Shown here: one piece after another, positions 1 through 11,045 of the stretch
Layout of the letters: each line of letters begins with the position of its first letter
Position numbering within the stretch: position 1 is the stretch's first letter
Source of the DNA: Neurospora tetraspora
Taxonomy: Eukaryota; Ascomycota; Sordariomycetes; Sordariales; Sordariaceae
Length of the DNA stretch: 64,000 bases
Assembly: GCF_033439725.1 (NCBI RefSeq)
Contig: NW_026944383.1
Coordinates: 3,348,001 to 3,412,000 of the forward strand
Reading direction: 5' to 3'
The notes under the pieces: generated by a model
What the model was told of the DNA's origin: nothing
The model's input: only the letters and a program-made list of their open reading frames with translations
The model's database searches: none
Translations under genes and position numbers: made by a program

Positions 1-136
1 GTTCAAGTGTTTGTCCTAACTTTCATCCATTGCCGTGTAAATATTCTTACATGGGACATCAATCGCGACTCTGTGCCACAGATCTTTTGGACCATTATCC
101 ACCTACCCTATATCACTCGGCACAGCACCTTCAACC

Positions 137-1039
137 ATGGGCAAGAACGACAGCGTCCCTGACGCCTGGGATGATGATTGGGAATCTTTAGCGGACCGTG
201 CGGCCGAAGGACGACCATCGCCAGAGCCAGAGAAGGAAGTTAAAATGACAAAGGCAGAAAGATTAGCTATGCACGCCGAGGCACAGCGGAAGCTATGGGA
301 AGCAGCGTAGGATCCCCTTCCACTAATATTCAACATCTTCCTACAGACAATGGACCTTGTTAACTCGCTGCTCAGGGAATCGGAAAAGGAGATCAATTTT
401 CTCGCGGCGACCAGCTCGGTGCCCCTTACTACGCCTTTCAAGCCAGCCATGAAGGTCCTCAGCCGCAGACCGGTAATTGCGAAAAGAGATCCGGTGACTG
501 GACTAGAGCGATTAACGCTACAGGACGACGAGGACGATGACGAGGACAAGAGCAAAAAGCAAGAGACGCCAGAAGAGATCCGGATGCGTCAACAACGAGA
601 ATTGGAGGAAAAGCAACGGCGATACGAGGAGGCACGAGCGAAGATCTTTGGCGAAGCAAGTCCTTCCTCCGGATTGTCAACACCCGGAAGCGTTACGCCG
701 CCGAAGGAGACCGACAAGGCCGACAGGCCCCGCAGCGACAGACAAAACCACAAGCGAGGAAGAGGACGCGGAGGTATGCATCGTACCGACAGCCGACCGG
801 AAAGCCAGACTCGCCGCCTACCGTTCAACCAACAATCAGCTCCCAGAGAGCTGTTCGACCCAAACTATTCGGCAAAGCCAGGCTCAAGCGGCCAGAGGCG
901 GTCCGGAGAGGCCTCTCCGAACCTTAGCACATCAAATTCTCGGCGGGATGAAGATCAAGTCATCAGGGCACCGAGAGGCCCAGATAACAGTGGAAGAGCA
1001 GGATTTGGGTTCGCTCGTCGTGGAGGCCAAGCGGGATGA
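137..1039 (+). CDS. SUZ-domain RNA-binding-type protein
   Basis: Two exons, 137-306 and 376-1039, give 277 residues. The intron 307-375 (GTAGG...CTCAG) is placed by frame: it joins RKLWEAA to ESEKEINFLAA without a break, whereas the nearer AG at 346 gives the wrong frame. The N-terminus has the motif VPDAWDDDWE. The middle has the SUZ-like stretch EEIRMRQQRELEEKQRRYEE followed by KIFGEASPSS. The C-terminus is Arg/Gly-rich and ends in a SUZ-C-like RAPRGPDNSGRAGFGFARRG. SUZ proteins of this small type (relatives of animal SZRD1) are thought to bind RNA; that role is inferred from the family. The gene is tail-to-tail with NAR1, with only 57 bp between the stop codons. Confidence 0.8.
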
Positions 1040-1096
1040 GTTCTATTATTCATATTGACGATCCTCCGATAGGTGTCTAACCTTGTGCGCGGCGCT

Positions 1097-2842
1097 CTAC
1101 CAGCCTCCGCCAATCTTCCCCGCGAGCTGGACGACTCTCTCAGTATCAGTCATCTTCTTCTCCTTGCCAACGTCACTGACAACCTCCCGGTAGCTTGTAT
1201 ACGCCAGTCTTTCCAGCTTTATCCCCGTCAATGTTGACCAGTGGGTCAAGACATTTCTGATATGCGAAGGCGAAATGCCATCAACATCCGGATCGGAACT
1301 ATCATCCTGGGCTCCCGAGTCTGGCTCGCCTCCCGAGAAGTACGCTTCATCGACTTCTTTCTGCCACTCCTTCTGTTCCAGGGGTCCTGGTTTTACAGCG
1401 AGACCCTTCCGGTCAACTACCACCGGGTCATCTACCTTTATCTGGCCACCTCCATTGGTACAGCCGCCTGGACAAGCCATTACCTCAACATAGCCGTAGT
1501 CCAAACCGTTACCTTTGCCTGCCGGTCTCTTGGCGCTACCAAACGGCTTTCCGCCAGGCATTCGGGATGCCTTTGCGGGTTTCAGCTTGCGGACCAAATT
1601 CTGAATATTTCGGAAGCCATAATATCGCGCCGCCTTGAACATAACCTCGCCCGATTTCGCAACCACCTTGTATTCAACAACGTCGGCGTTCCTCCCTGGT
1701 ACTGTCTGTATCTGGGAGCCAGGATTCTTCGCTTGCAAGTGGCGAAGGATGAAGTGCATGTTACCACCGGATGTGCCAGCTTCGCGTGACTGTTGACGGT
1801 GACCGGGCCGGAATAGGAAGTCGTGTATTGATGGGTCAGGAAATCGGGGAGTTTGGGGCGGCGCCGAGGCCGGCAGACCGAAAAAGTCAAGGCCTCTGGA
1901 TGCGGCAAGCATAAGAATCTCCTTGCTTGTAATAACGCAGTCGACGTCTCGTACACCTCTGCCCGGCTTGCCGTCCCCAGCCCAGACAGCATCCGTCAAC
2001 TCTTCGCGACTGGCCTCGAGCTTCTTGTCGAAACATGGCATCACAGCCAAGTGCCATATCCTGTCAGGGGAGATATTAAGGATGCGGCTGAGGGATGTTT
2101 TCAGGAGGGTGCCCATGAGTGCCTGTGGTGATTTTACCCGGGAAAGGTGCGGTAGTACGTAGGGGTGTGTCTTTTCGGCATAGCATACCCAACCAGGGCA
2201 CGAAGCAGTGAGAACTGGTGTAGCAGCCCTGTCGGACGGCGCTATCGAACCTCCAAGTACTTCGTCAGACCCAAGGACAAGAGTTGTCTCCCGCGCCGTG
2301 TTTGTGTCCACCACCCACGTGAACTTGTTCCCCCACTTTCCACCTCTTGCCAGACCCTGTTCACCCAGGAAGAGTTGTTCGATCATGCGACTGGCTTGCT
2401 GCTCTGTAACACCATTGCCGCACGCTGCAGCCAGACTGGCTCTGCTCTGAGGGGAGACGCTGGCAACGTATAGCTTCCCGTCGCTGTTTTCTAGGCCTTC
2501 AACCGAGTACTTCCCGTCCGCGCCAGGGCCTACCAGCTTTAAGGCCGGGGCGGAGTCCAGCATGTTGAGAACCTCATTGTGACTCTGTAGACTGACTAGT
2601 ACCGCCTCGGCGGACGTTACGCAGCCGGAGCAGGCGAGGCAGTCGGTAAGCGAGATTTCGGCCGGGGGAGCATTGCTCTTGGCCTCTGGTTGCTGGCCGT
2701 CGAGTATAACCTCGAATTCGTTGGAGGGGTTGGCGTCGCTCGCGGCCGGCGCAGCGGTCGGTAGGGTCTCGATGGGCTTGATGCAGGCTACGCCTGGGCT
2801 GATGAAGTCGTTGAGGTCGTCAACGGAGAGGATCGCGGACAT
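1097..2842 (-). CDS. NAR1: Cytosolic Fe-S cluster assembly factor Nar1
   Basis: An intronless frame of 581 residues with the full layout of the Nar1/NARF family, which descends from iron-only hydrogenase and acts in the cytosolic Fe-S assembly (CIA) pathway, passing clusters to apoproteins with Cia1, Cia2 and Met18. The N-terminus MSAILSVDDLNDFISPGVAC provides Cys20. Cys68, Cys71 and Cys74 follow in DCLACSGC, forming the first [4Fe-4S] ligand set. The hydrogenase-like core contains TASCPGWVCYAEK, AVMPCFDKKLEA and near the end MACPGGCTNGGGQ, the second cluster set. The C-terminal Trp (GKIGGGW) is also typical of the family. The length fits filamentous fungal members. It diverges from the membrane-protein gene at 3,733. 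Confidence 0.95.
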   Translation of the reverse strand: MSAILSVDDLNDFISPGVACIKPIETLPTAAPAASDANPSNEFEVILDGQQPEAKSNAPPAEISLTDCLACSGCVTSAEAVLVSLQSHNEVLNMLDSAPALKLVGPGADGKYSVEGLENSDGKLYVASVSPQSRASLAAACGNGVTEQQASRMIEQLFLGEQGLARGGKWGNKFTWVVDTNTARETTLVLGSDEVLGGSIAPSDRAATPVLTASCPGWVCYAEKTHPYVLPHLSRVKSPQALMGTLLKTSLSRILNISPDRIWHLAVMPCFDKKLEASREELTDAVWAGDGKPGRGVRDVDCVITSKEILMLAASRGLDFFGLPASAPPQTPRFPDPSIHDFLFRPGHRQQSREAGTSGGNMHFILRHLQAKNPGSQIQTVPGRNADVVEYKVVAKSGEVMFKAARYYGFRNIQNLVRKLKPAKASRMPGGKPFGSAKRPAGKGNGLDYGYVEVMACPGGCTNGGGQIKVDDPVVVDRKGLAVKPGPLEQKEWQKEVDEAYFSGGEPDSGAQDDSSDPDVDGISPSHIRNVLTHWSTLTGIKLERLAYTSYREVVSDVGKEKKMTDTERVVQLAGKIGGGW

Positions 2843-3732
2843 CGTGAATGATCAGGCTAAGAGCCTGAAGGTCGTATTGCGAAGGTCAACGGTTGATGTC
2901 GGACGCGGTCGGTAGAAAAGGTGTCGAGAAGTAGGAATTCGAAAGCGAAGTCAAATGCGCCGGCCTACTGGCTCTTACAAATCAATCCAGTCGCAGGTTT
3001 GTTCGCAAGTTTGTTCCTTTGCCACGCTAACCCCAGAAAACCGCGAACGGGCTGTTATTTAGAAAAAGACTTCGATAGTTTAAGCAACGAGAAGGAATCA
3101 ACCTCGTTCAAATTTGGGTTTGTTTCTTGCCCAAGAAGATTTGATGTAGATGGCGACAGTCACAAGATGGTTACTACTTTTGAAATTGACATTTCCTCGG
3201 GGCTTGATTGGACGTGCGGGGGTCCAATGCGAGATCGGCTTTTGCTCAGTGGCGGTTTCCTGTCACTGTCAGAACTGTCTCTGACAAATTCGAACCTTGA
3301 AGTCCCCCGCCGTCGGACCCCTCCCCCACTCTTCCGCTGCCAAGCCGCCAGATGTGCCCGATCTTAGCCGCGCAGGGATCTCCCGGCAGGCGCCGATTAT
3401 CAGCAGGGGCTTGGCATGAGGCTGCAGTCGTTATCGATGACGTAGTACCTTTAATTGATGATCGGCTAGTGACAGGTACCTTTCACGTTCCATGGTGTAG
3501 TGCTGGTCGTTCAGGTCGTGCCTGGGTTGCCGGAGCTCCAATTCGTCATTGGAGACGGCATTGTTTTGTTTATAAGAATGTGACGGTGTCAGCTTTGTGT
3601 AGCTTCCTTCCCTTTTGCTTACCCATATTCTTCCTTCCATAATAAACAACAGACACATTCGTCAACACCATTCGGACTCAGATCCTTGAACATTCATCTT
3701 CCACTCAACAACAAATCTACTCATCAGCAATC
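2843..3732. promoter_or_regulatory. Divergent intergenic region NAR1 / membrane protein
   Basis: About 890 bp between two divergently transcribed genes. A TATA-like TATAAG lies at 3,571, about 160 bp before the rightward ATG at 3,733. Open frames here have no coding character. I see no other element. Confidence 0.5.
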
Positions 3733-4467
3733 ATGGGGAACGATGTAAGTGATAGGAAAGCCTTCAGGAAATCGAACATTCGAGTGGTATGTTCTGACCG
3801 TCTCTAGTCCATCTCAACATACGCGTTTGCGAGTCTGGGCTGGCTCTCCCTTCAGGCAGTGCCGCTTATCGTTTGGCCAACCTTCATCAGCTCGATGCTC
3901 ACAGAGAACGGCGGACACGCTCATGCTCCTGCTGTGGTAAATGTCGTTGAGACATACTTTGCCCGCTACCTCGGTTTCTCCCAATTGGCCATCGGCCTCC
4001 TCATCGTCACCCTATCCGGTGCTCTACCACTCACCACCAAGGTGACCTGTAAGTTTCGCCCACCCACCATTCTTAGCCCCCTTCGCATTGTCAAGGGTTT
4101 CCTTGGCCAAGGACGCGAAGAATAACATGCTAACCTCTCCACCCCCTCCACAGCCCCAGACGACGCCAACTCCCCCTACGCCAACGCCGTCGTCTTCATC
4201 TCCATGTTCTACCACGTCATCGGCGCCGCCTACGGCTACAGCCGCTACACCAGCAGCGGCGGCCACGTCGGCTACCTGCTCGGCTTCACTGGCAGCGCCA
4301 TCATGTCCGCCTACGCCCTGTGGCTCTGCATGTTCGCCAACGAGCACGCCAAGGTCAATGCTGCGACCGGTGCTGACAAGAGGACGAGCAACTTTCCCTT
4401 CAAGAATGCCGAGGCTGAGAAGAGATTTGATGGTGACAAGAAGAGGGTTACTCGCAAGGCGATCTAA
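3733..4467 (+). CDS. Small polytopic membrane protein, unknown function
   Basis: Three exons, 3733-3744, 3808-4048 and 4154-4467, give 188 residues. The first exon encodes only MGND; donor GTAAGT at 3,745 and acceptor at 3,807 lead to SISTYAFASLGWLSLQ. The second intron 4049-4153 is phase 1 and joins KVT to SPDDANSPYAN. About four hydrophobic segments are visible: around LQAVPLIVWPTF, LAIGLLIVTLSGALPLT, AVVFISMFYHVIGAAYGY and HVGYLLGFTGSAIMSAYALW. The tail is charged (AEAEKRFDGDKKRVTRKAI), probably cytosolic. I do not recognise a named family; it looks like a conserved fungal membrane protein. Exon structure is supported by frame continuity and strong splice sites. Confidence 0.75.
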
Positions 4468-5271
4468 GCAATCAGCTTGATTGTTTTGAGTTCTGTTGCG
4501 TGTGTACTAAGAGAAAGGGGGTCCCTTGAAAGGAAGGGTTCCTGACCTGATGATTACTTTGCATTCCTGGAGTTTGGTGAGACCTCAGGGGCTACTATTT
4601 TCGGTTTGGGTTGTGTTTATCAACCTTGCCTGTGTGTGTACTTTATAGGTCGCTTTGATCACTTGGCGAAGCATTGCGGTTATTGAAATTCAAGGGTTTT
4701 TCAACTACAGAAACATGTGCACACACTTGGTTGATGTACACATCCTTGCTCCCCGCTCCTACGTTCAAGGCGCCAGTTGAATAATGCTGCGTTCGATATG
4801 TCCAAATGTTTGCTTCCAGCAGATTCATAAAACAACAGCCATGTGAAGGTTAAACCTGCTTCAACAAAAGGCAGTCATCCATTGATTCTGTAAAGAGCTG
4901 TTGGCGGAACTATGAACCCCTTTTACCCACAAGTCATCGATAACCCATAGCCATGCTCCATTGTATCCCCTTTACTCCATACACCGCATATCATTAAGTA
5001 ATGCTCATCGCAATATTCCAACGGGAAACGAAAAAGAAACGAAGGGAAGAAGGCCAGCAGCCGCTGTAGAGTTGTACACTCCCCAGCGGAGTGTTACAAG
5101 ATGCCAAGTAAGGCCTTGTTATTCCTTTCTAGAGGCCAAGCCACGGCTTATAGGAGTGTAACAAGGCCTTCCAAAACCCTTGACGCATAAGTAACAGTAA
5201 CAGACGGTGTGGTTGCCTTTGAAGTATTTGCCCGGTACGGCACCTAAGCCCTACCAGCGCTGAATCGGCGC
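4468..5271. other. Convergent intergenic region with short inverted repeats
   Basis: About 800 bp between the 3' ends of two convergent genes. No gene is recognisable. It holds two nested inverted repeats at 5,076-5,094 (ACACTCC/GGAGTGT) and 5,110-5,170 (AAGGCCTTGTTA and its complement). Confidence 0.5.
5110..5170. repeat. Short inverted repeat
   Basis: AAGGCCTTGTTA at 5,110-5,121 is matched in inverse by TAACAAGGCCTT at 5,159-5,170; with the flanking TCCT/AGGA the arms reach about 17-18 bp around a loop of some 25 bp. A smaller hairpin lies just upstream at 5,076-5,094. It could be a 3'-end RNA structure or a relic of a small inverted-repeat transposon. Confidence 0.5.
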
Positions 5272-6427
5272 CTATTCCTCAACAGTAAGTCTGGCGGTCT
5301 CCGGCGCATCGTCATCACCAGCTGTCCCGTTTGCCACAGCCTTCTCCGGCAGCTGAACGTCCGCCATGCCTTTTAGCACGGCCTGACGGCGTGCGTGCCA
5401 GGCCTGTTCGCTGCGTACGACCTGATCCAGAAGTATTTCCTTCTCGAGCCACTCCTGCTTGTACAGCTCTTCCCAGCGTTTGCAGTCCTTGCGCAGCTTC
5501 TCGCCTTCCGCTTCCACTAACTTGACTTGTAGTCGACACAGCTTCATCAACCTGTCGAGAGGCATGTCGAGCTCCTTAGACGTGAAACCTTGATCTTCAG
5601 TCAAAGGCGTAAAGTCGGCCCCGTCGTCTCCGCCGCTAGCATCGTCAACTGAGTCGTCTTGTCCGGCTGCATGAGAGTCCGGCCTTCGGATTATGATCTT
5701 CACCTTGGCCGACTTCCCAGCCGGGCCGCCGCCTGCTTGCATACTCTTGGGCACCGGGTCCGAAGGCCGCAGAGCTTCGGTCTCGTGGACTGTCCGCATG
5801 TGTTTGGCTAGGGCATCGGAACGTGTGAAAGCGCGGTCGCATTCTGGTACGTCGGGTTAGTAATTAGAAGGCCATCCATCTTCCAGCTGCCAAAGAGGAG
5901 GGCACCTTACCTGGCAAATAACAGTAAAATGGCTTTTCCCTTGTGTGAGATCGCATGTGCGCCTTGAGCGCGTAGCCGCTGGCATGAGGTAGACTCTTCC
6001 TACTACACCCAATCCATTCGCACGTGTACTTTTTCTGGCGACCTTCGATGTGCGAGTTGTGGATGTGCTCAACGAGCCTATCCATATTGCCCAAATCCCC
6101 AACCTTGCAGCCTTCCCAAGCACAGATAGTGACTTGTTCCTGAAAATCATCTTCGTCTTGTCGCGCATTGATTGGGGAACTGGGAATGTCGCCATCGGTA
6201 TCGGAAGAGACATCGGACATGCCGTCTGGGAAGTCTGGATCCGCCTCGGGTTCTTGGATAACGGCTGATGAAGCTGTCGACCCGGTGGTGACTTTGATAC
6301 GCTTCGTTGGGGGCTCCTCTGGTTCGTCGACGGCTTCTGGTACCTCGTCCGCGAAAATCTCTTCCTCGTCGGACGACGCCATTGATGACAACGGCGAGTC
6401 GTCTACAGGGGAATATTCCCTCGTCAT
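5272..6427 (-). CDS. C2H2 zinc-finger nuclear protein, possibly Iec1-type
   Basis: Two exons on the minus strand, 6427-5911 and 5843-5272, give 362 residues; the 67-bp intron 5844-5910 interrupts the third finger and joins CYLP to ECDRAFTRSDA. The first 95 residues are acidic and Ser/Pro-rich. Three consecutive fingers follow: about 102-126 (CAWEGC...H-H), 136-161 (CEWIGC...HMRSH) and 169-192 (CYLPEC...HMRTVH). The C-terminal half has a coiled-coil-like stretch around LDRLMKLCRLQVKLVEAEGE. The finger arrangement with long first and second fingers resembles fission-yeast Iec1, a zinc-finger subunit of the INO80 chromatin remodeller, but this is from memory and only moderately certain. It is divergent from RanGAP. 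Confidence 0.8.
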
Positions 6428-7223
6428 TGTGGCTGAGTATTCGTTTATAGAGAACCGGGTGGATTGATTGTATCAAGGTGTGCGCCCGTTCAACAGGGCG
6501 AATATGTGAAAGAGGGAGAGATGTGGTGATAAGCCGCCGTGGTTGCTGATGATAGTTGCTGGCGATGGTGCTGAATGGCGTCGCGCCACGAGTAGATGTC
6601 GGACGTCGATTTCGTAACGGGGTCCGTGGGAATTTGTTATAGCGTTGCCCTGATTGCTCCTGGTCTCGTGGAAACTAATTTGACGTGAGAGAAAAGCCGA
6701 GCGGGGGAACTAGAGGAGAATCGTTAAATCAAAGGAGCAGCCGTGTCTGCGATGAACCTCTTTCAATTTCCCCAGGTTTGTCGACGCGGAGCTGTCCCGT
6801 CTACGGTAGGCTTGATGGGTCCCCAATGCGCCTGCCGTCGGCCGCAACTTTCAGAAGGGCGACGTCGCGCCAGGGTGGTGTTGGGCAATCGCCTCCCCCT
6901 GTTCATGATCTTCGCGACCAGCCAGCTCACCTCTTCAAGTGCGTCATCCCATTCGCTGGCTGCCCAACCGATGCCCCACTACAGCATGATACGCCTACAG
7001 GCGCGAGAAGCGCCTAGACCCGGCCGCTGTGGCAGTTTTTGTCAACCCCTCCCCCGCTAGAACTTGGGGCGGTTTGAGCGCACTTGTATTTCTGTCCTGC
7101 ACTCATCCACCGCGTCGACGCGATTTCCAACTCCCTTCCGCTTCCACCGTCTTTCCGTCTGCTTTGTACTACTCGAGTTCGTCCCCATACTACGTCCGCT
7201 TTTTCTTATACACATTTTGCATA
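6428..7223. promoter_or_regulatory. Divergent intergenic region C2H2 gene / RanGAP
   Basis: Roughly 800 bp serving both divergent genes. The last 100 bp before the RanGAP ATG are pyrimidine-rich on the plus strand, as often seen upstream of highly expressed fungal genes. No clear TATA box or other feature is seen. Confidence 0.45.
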
Positions 7224-8570
7224 ATGGCCGCCTCTACCAAGGTCTTCTCCCTCGAGGGGAAAGGTCTGAAGCTCGACACCGCCGAGGACCTCGAGGCCCA
7301 TATCGCCCCCCTCCGGGCCATGGACGATGTCGAGGAAGTCCGCCTTTTGGGAAACACCTTGGGCGTCGGTGCTTGCAAGTTGCTTGGTGAGGTTCTCGCC
7401 ACCAAGAAGACTCTTCGTGTATGTCCAACTGTTCCCAAGCGCATATTTGCACCCCGGCGCATTACGAGAAAGAACGGCGGCTAACCAACTGTTGCCTGTT
7501 AGGTTGCCAACTTCGCCGATATCTTCACCGGCCGTCTGCTCAACGAGATCCCCGAGGCCCTTTCCTCGCTCCTCACCTCCATCCTCAACCTCCCCAAGTT
7601 GAACACGATAAACCTTAACGACAATGCCTTCGGCCTCAACACCCAGGCGCCCCTTGTTGCCTTCCTCGCCGCACACGTCCCTCTCCAGCACTTGTACCTG
7701 AACAACAATGGCCTTGGTCCCCACGCTGGTATTTTGATTGCCGACGCTCTGTCCGAACTTCACGCCAAGAAGGAAGAAGCGCGCAAGCAGGGACAGGATG
7801 TTCCTTACCTCGAGACCGTCATTTGCGGCCGTAACCGTCTGGAGAACGGCAGTATGACCGCGTGGGCCAAGACTTTCAGGCTGCATAACAAGGTTAAGCA
7901 GATCAAGATGGTCCAGAACGGTATTCGCCAAGAGGGTATCTCCCATCTGCTGAGCGAGGGTCTCAACCACGCTTCTGAGCTCCAGATTCTCGACCTCCAG
8001 GACAACACCTTCACCCTCAAGGGAGCTAAGGCTCTTGCGAAGGTGACCCCCGGCTGGACTGAGCTCATCGAACTCGGCATCGGTGACTCTCTTCTTTCTG
8101 CCAAGGGCGGTGTCCTTCTGTCGGAGGCGCTTCTGAAGGGAAAGAACAAGAAGCTCGAGATCCTGCGCCTCCAGTACAACGAGATCACCGCCCCTGGTAT
8201 TAAGGGCCTGGCTCAGGCCGCTGAGGAGGCTCTTCCTGCCTTGAAGAAAATCGAACTCAACGGCAACAAGTTCACCGAGGATGATGAGGCCATCATTGCT
8301 CTCCAAGACCTTCTCGAGGAGCGCAAGGAGCAGTTTGGTGGCGATGTTGTCGCCGAGGACGAGTGGGGCCTTGACAGCCTGAGCGACCTTGAGGAGGAAG
8401 AATCGGAGGAGGAAGAGGAAGAGGAGGAATCGGAGGAGGAGGAGGATGTCGAAGAGAGGGCAGAGAAGCTCATCAAGGAAGCCGAGGAGGCTCAGGAAGA
8501 GCCAGTTGTTCAGGTCAAGGACAAGGAGGTTGATGAGCTTGCGCAGAAACTGGCCAAGACCGGACTCTAA
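7224..8570 (+). CDS. RNA1: Ran GTPase-activating protein (RanGAP/Rna1)
   Basis: Two exons, 7224-7418 and 7503-8570, give 420 residues. The 84-bp intron is phase 0 and joins KKTLR to VANFADIFTGRL. The protein follows fission-yeast Rna1 closely: LLGNTLGVGACKLLGE, EIPEALSSLLTSIL, LNLNDNAFG-type repeat (here INLNDNAFGLNTQAP), HLYLNNNGLGPHAG, ICGRNRLENGSM, MVQNGIRQEGI, DLQDNTFTLKGAKAL and LRLQYNEI. These are the leucine-rich repeats that form the crescent holding Ran. A long Glu-rich tail (about residues 340-375) and a basic/acidic end follow, as expected. It activates GTP hydrolysis by Ran in the cytoplasm and so powers nuclear transport. Codon use is strongly biased toward C/G endings, as for a well-expressed gene. 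Confidence 0.96.
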
Positions 8571-9350
8571 GCACGCCTTGCCGTGCTTGGACAACTTCAA
8601 CTCAATTAAAGCAATGCGCAACGAAAACCTCTCTTTTCTCCATGGAGGCAAATACAGACGATACCCAAGATAAGCGACGACGGGAGTTTGGGGATATGGT
8701 TATAAATTAGATTTTGTCCTGTATCGTGTTGGATGCCTTTTCATAGCGCCGGGTTCATGTTTTGGTACGTCCTTGTCTATGAAGTCCAGGGGTTTGACAC
8801 AGCGACCGGGCGGCTTAATTGTAAACCACCTACCCCTTTTGGTTGAGGTGGTGTCAACATTACATGTCTGTACGACTGCATTGACACAGCTTTGTTCGTT
8901 ACGATAACTGGCAAAAGATGGTCTAGTCTTGACTCCTGGCGTTTACAGTGGCTCAGTGGTTCTCTGTGGTGATGTTACTTTCCAATGGCCTGTCTGAATG
9001 GGCAGCTCAGTGTGTCAGGCCATACAAGTCAGCCCATCTCCTGTCCCGTGAGGGGGCTTGTTCCTGTCACCAGATTGAGCATCGACGTCGCCTCGGTATA
9101 GGTTTGGGCCACAATGGATATATAGATGCTCTACAGGCCAATGGTGTGGAAAAAGTCATTCGTAACAAGTTTACCATACATTGATTACTGCTCAATTGGC
9201 AACTGTTTTGCCTCATCTCCATTCACACACACACAAACACATACGCACCACTTACGGCGGTGACATACTAGTCTTCAACCCATCCGAGGACAATCGCATT
9301 ACCAAAAACACTGCCCATATCACACTACAGACCATCAAGACACCTAGCTT
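8571..9350. other. Intergenic region
   Basis: About 780 bp between two rightward genes. A short CA-rich tract lies near 9,222-9,245, shortly before the next gene. No gene or RNA recognised. Confidence 0.5.
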
Positions 9351-9935
9351 ATGGAGGGCTCCTGGCTATTATTCGAAACAACCGACTCCATCATAGAAGT
9401 CCTCTGGGACATCGCCCTCGCCTTCTTTGTCATCCGCATCTCCTTCTACTACTTCCTTCTCACCTTCCTCTCCAGCATTTTACTCAGCTACCTCGCCTAC
9501 GCCGAACTCCTACCCATTACCACCTTCGCTCACTTCCTCTCCACATCCACCTCCGACCCCCTAAACAACCACATCCTCCTCCTGACCATTCTCCTAACCA
9601 TCACCTCAGCAACATGGGCCCACCTCATCCTCCGCCACTATGAGGTTCCCCGCGTCGCCCATTTCAGGTTAGCCATCTGTTCCATGGCGCTGGCATTCAT
9701 GGTCTCGGCCGAGATGGTGGTCGCCTTTGCGCTGTATGAGGAAGGGTTTGGAGGGTGGGTGTGGGAGGAGATGAAGAGCGTGGCAGGCGTGGCTTGGGGA
9801 GGTTGGATGGTCATGTATGCGGTGATGCCGGTTTTGCTTATGGGGGTGGAGAGGAGGATGGAGGAGGAGAGGGAGGCTAGAGGAACGTTGGGACTTGGGT
9901 ACCATAGGGGTGGGACGGTATTGCATAAGTTGTAA
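9351..9935 (+). CDS. Four-helix membrane protein, unknown function
   Basis: A single-exon frame of 194 residues. Hydrophobic segments lie at about 17-52 (two helices: DIALAFFVIRISFYYFLLTF and SILLSYLAYAELL), 72-90 (HILLLTILLTITSATW), 105-127 (LAICSMALAFMVSAEMVVAF) and 145-167 (VAWGGWMVMYAVMPVLLMGV). The tail is charged (ERRMEEEREARGTLG). No family recognised. The sequence just after the stop contains GTAAGT-like and acceptor-like words, so the true C-terminus could differ by a spliced exon; I report the uninterrupted frame. Codon use shifts from C-rich in the first half to G-rich in the second, but the continuous helices argue for a real protein. Confidence 0.6.
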   Translation: MEGSWLLFETTDSIIEVLWDIALAFFVIRISFYYFLLTFLSSILLSYLAYAELLPITTFAHFLSTSTSDPLNNHILLLTILLTITSATWAHLILRHYEVPRVAHFRLAICSMALAFMVSAEMVVAFALYEEGFGGWVWEEMKSVAGVAWGGWMVMYAVMPVLLMGVERRMEEEREARGTLGLGYHRGGTVLHKL

Positions 9936-11045
9936 GTTGTGTTGCTTCCTATTTTCCCTTGGGGGACTGAGTGTTTTTTTGGCTCTGGTGATGGCGAGGG
10001 TTGGGGCTAATGAGTGTGTATCTTATACAGACCAACTATCAACGAGGAAAAAGCGATGATGTAGTGGAGGATATTACACAGGTAGCGGCGGGCACGGGTT
10101 GGCATGGACGATACTGGTATTGGAGGTTGGGCTTTTAACGGAGGTTATGGAGTTCACGCCTAGCTTACTGGAATGACCTGGGTGCGATCCGATTTTGTGA
10201 CTTCAATAAAAGGATCACTGTGAAGTCCAGAAGTGGGCTGGGGATAAGCCATGTCGAGTGGATGAGAACCCATTACTTGATAGAGTAGTGTCTCTCACAC
10301 TCAGTCGACGGCGTCCCTGAAGGGAGCGTTGGCATGACGTAGAGGGATATTCAGAGCTATCGTCTTGTTCCACCGAATGCCCTTGGTCATTGGAATGTTG
10401 CACTTTACGCGTGATAGTGCCGCGTCTGGTATTTCACGTGTGAGTTCCAACACGCTTGGAAATTCAAATATCTGATACCGGGACATCTTCATTAATTGCA
10501 GCTGTTCTCTCTTCGATGACTGTTGAGGTACAGACACTATTAATAGTATGGTCCATATTTTTCTATTTCAAAGTGAACAATAAACATTCGTCAAGGGATA
10601 AAGTACTTGTCATGAGATAGTTCTCATCTGTTGGTCTGTTTATGTGGTCTTTTGCTCTTTTAGCTTTTGCTGAAGTGCACGATATCTTATGATCTGAAAG
10701 TGATGATAGGACACTGAAGGTCTAACATCTGCCACTTCCAGTATCTTGAAGGCATTCCCGCCACTTTTGGGAGTCCAAAGAATCTAGAGCATAGACACGA
10801 GACAAGGGCTGGAAGCACGCGAGTTCGCATTCCAACGCTTCACGGGTCTGTCTTACCTGGCGACGTGATGTATCGCGAGGGCAAGGACATTCTCCACGGA
10901 TTCTCGGAAATTACGAAGCGGGAATTGGGTTTTGTCGAGATGGATGGCCCCTTTCTATAAAACCCTAGGTAGGAAGCGGTATTGATGTGCTCCTTGTCGA
11001 CTCATGCTACTGTTTGGCGAGGAGATTTCCACGGCTGTAGCAATC
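9936..11045. other. Intergenic region upstream of the chitinase
   Basis: About 1.1 kb. Apart from the TATA box at 10,955 I see nothing: no plausible coding frame and no repeat. Confidence 0.5.
10955..10962 (+). promoter_or_regulatory. TATA box of the chitinase gene
   Basis: TATAAAAC lies 91 bp before the preferred ATG (11,046) and 49 bp before an in-frame upstream ATG (11,004). The spacing fits a fungal core promoter and leaves it open which ATG is used. Confidence 0.5.

Noticed and set aside
7206-8651. 481-codon open frame on the minus strand opposite RanGAP
   Set aside because: It mirrors the strongly biased codon use of the RanGAP gene (C/G third positions leave few antisense stops), has Leu-rich composition derived from the sense codons and no independent domain.
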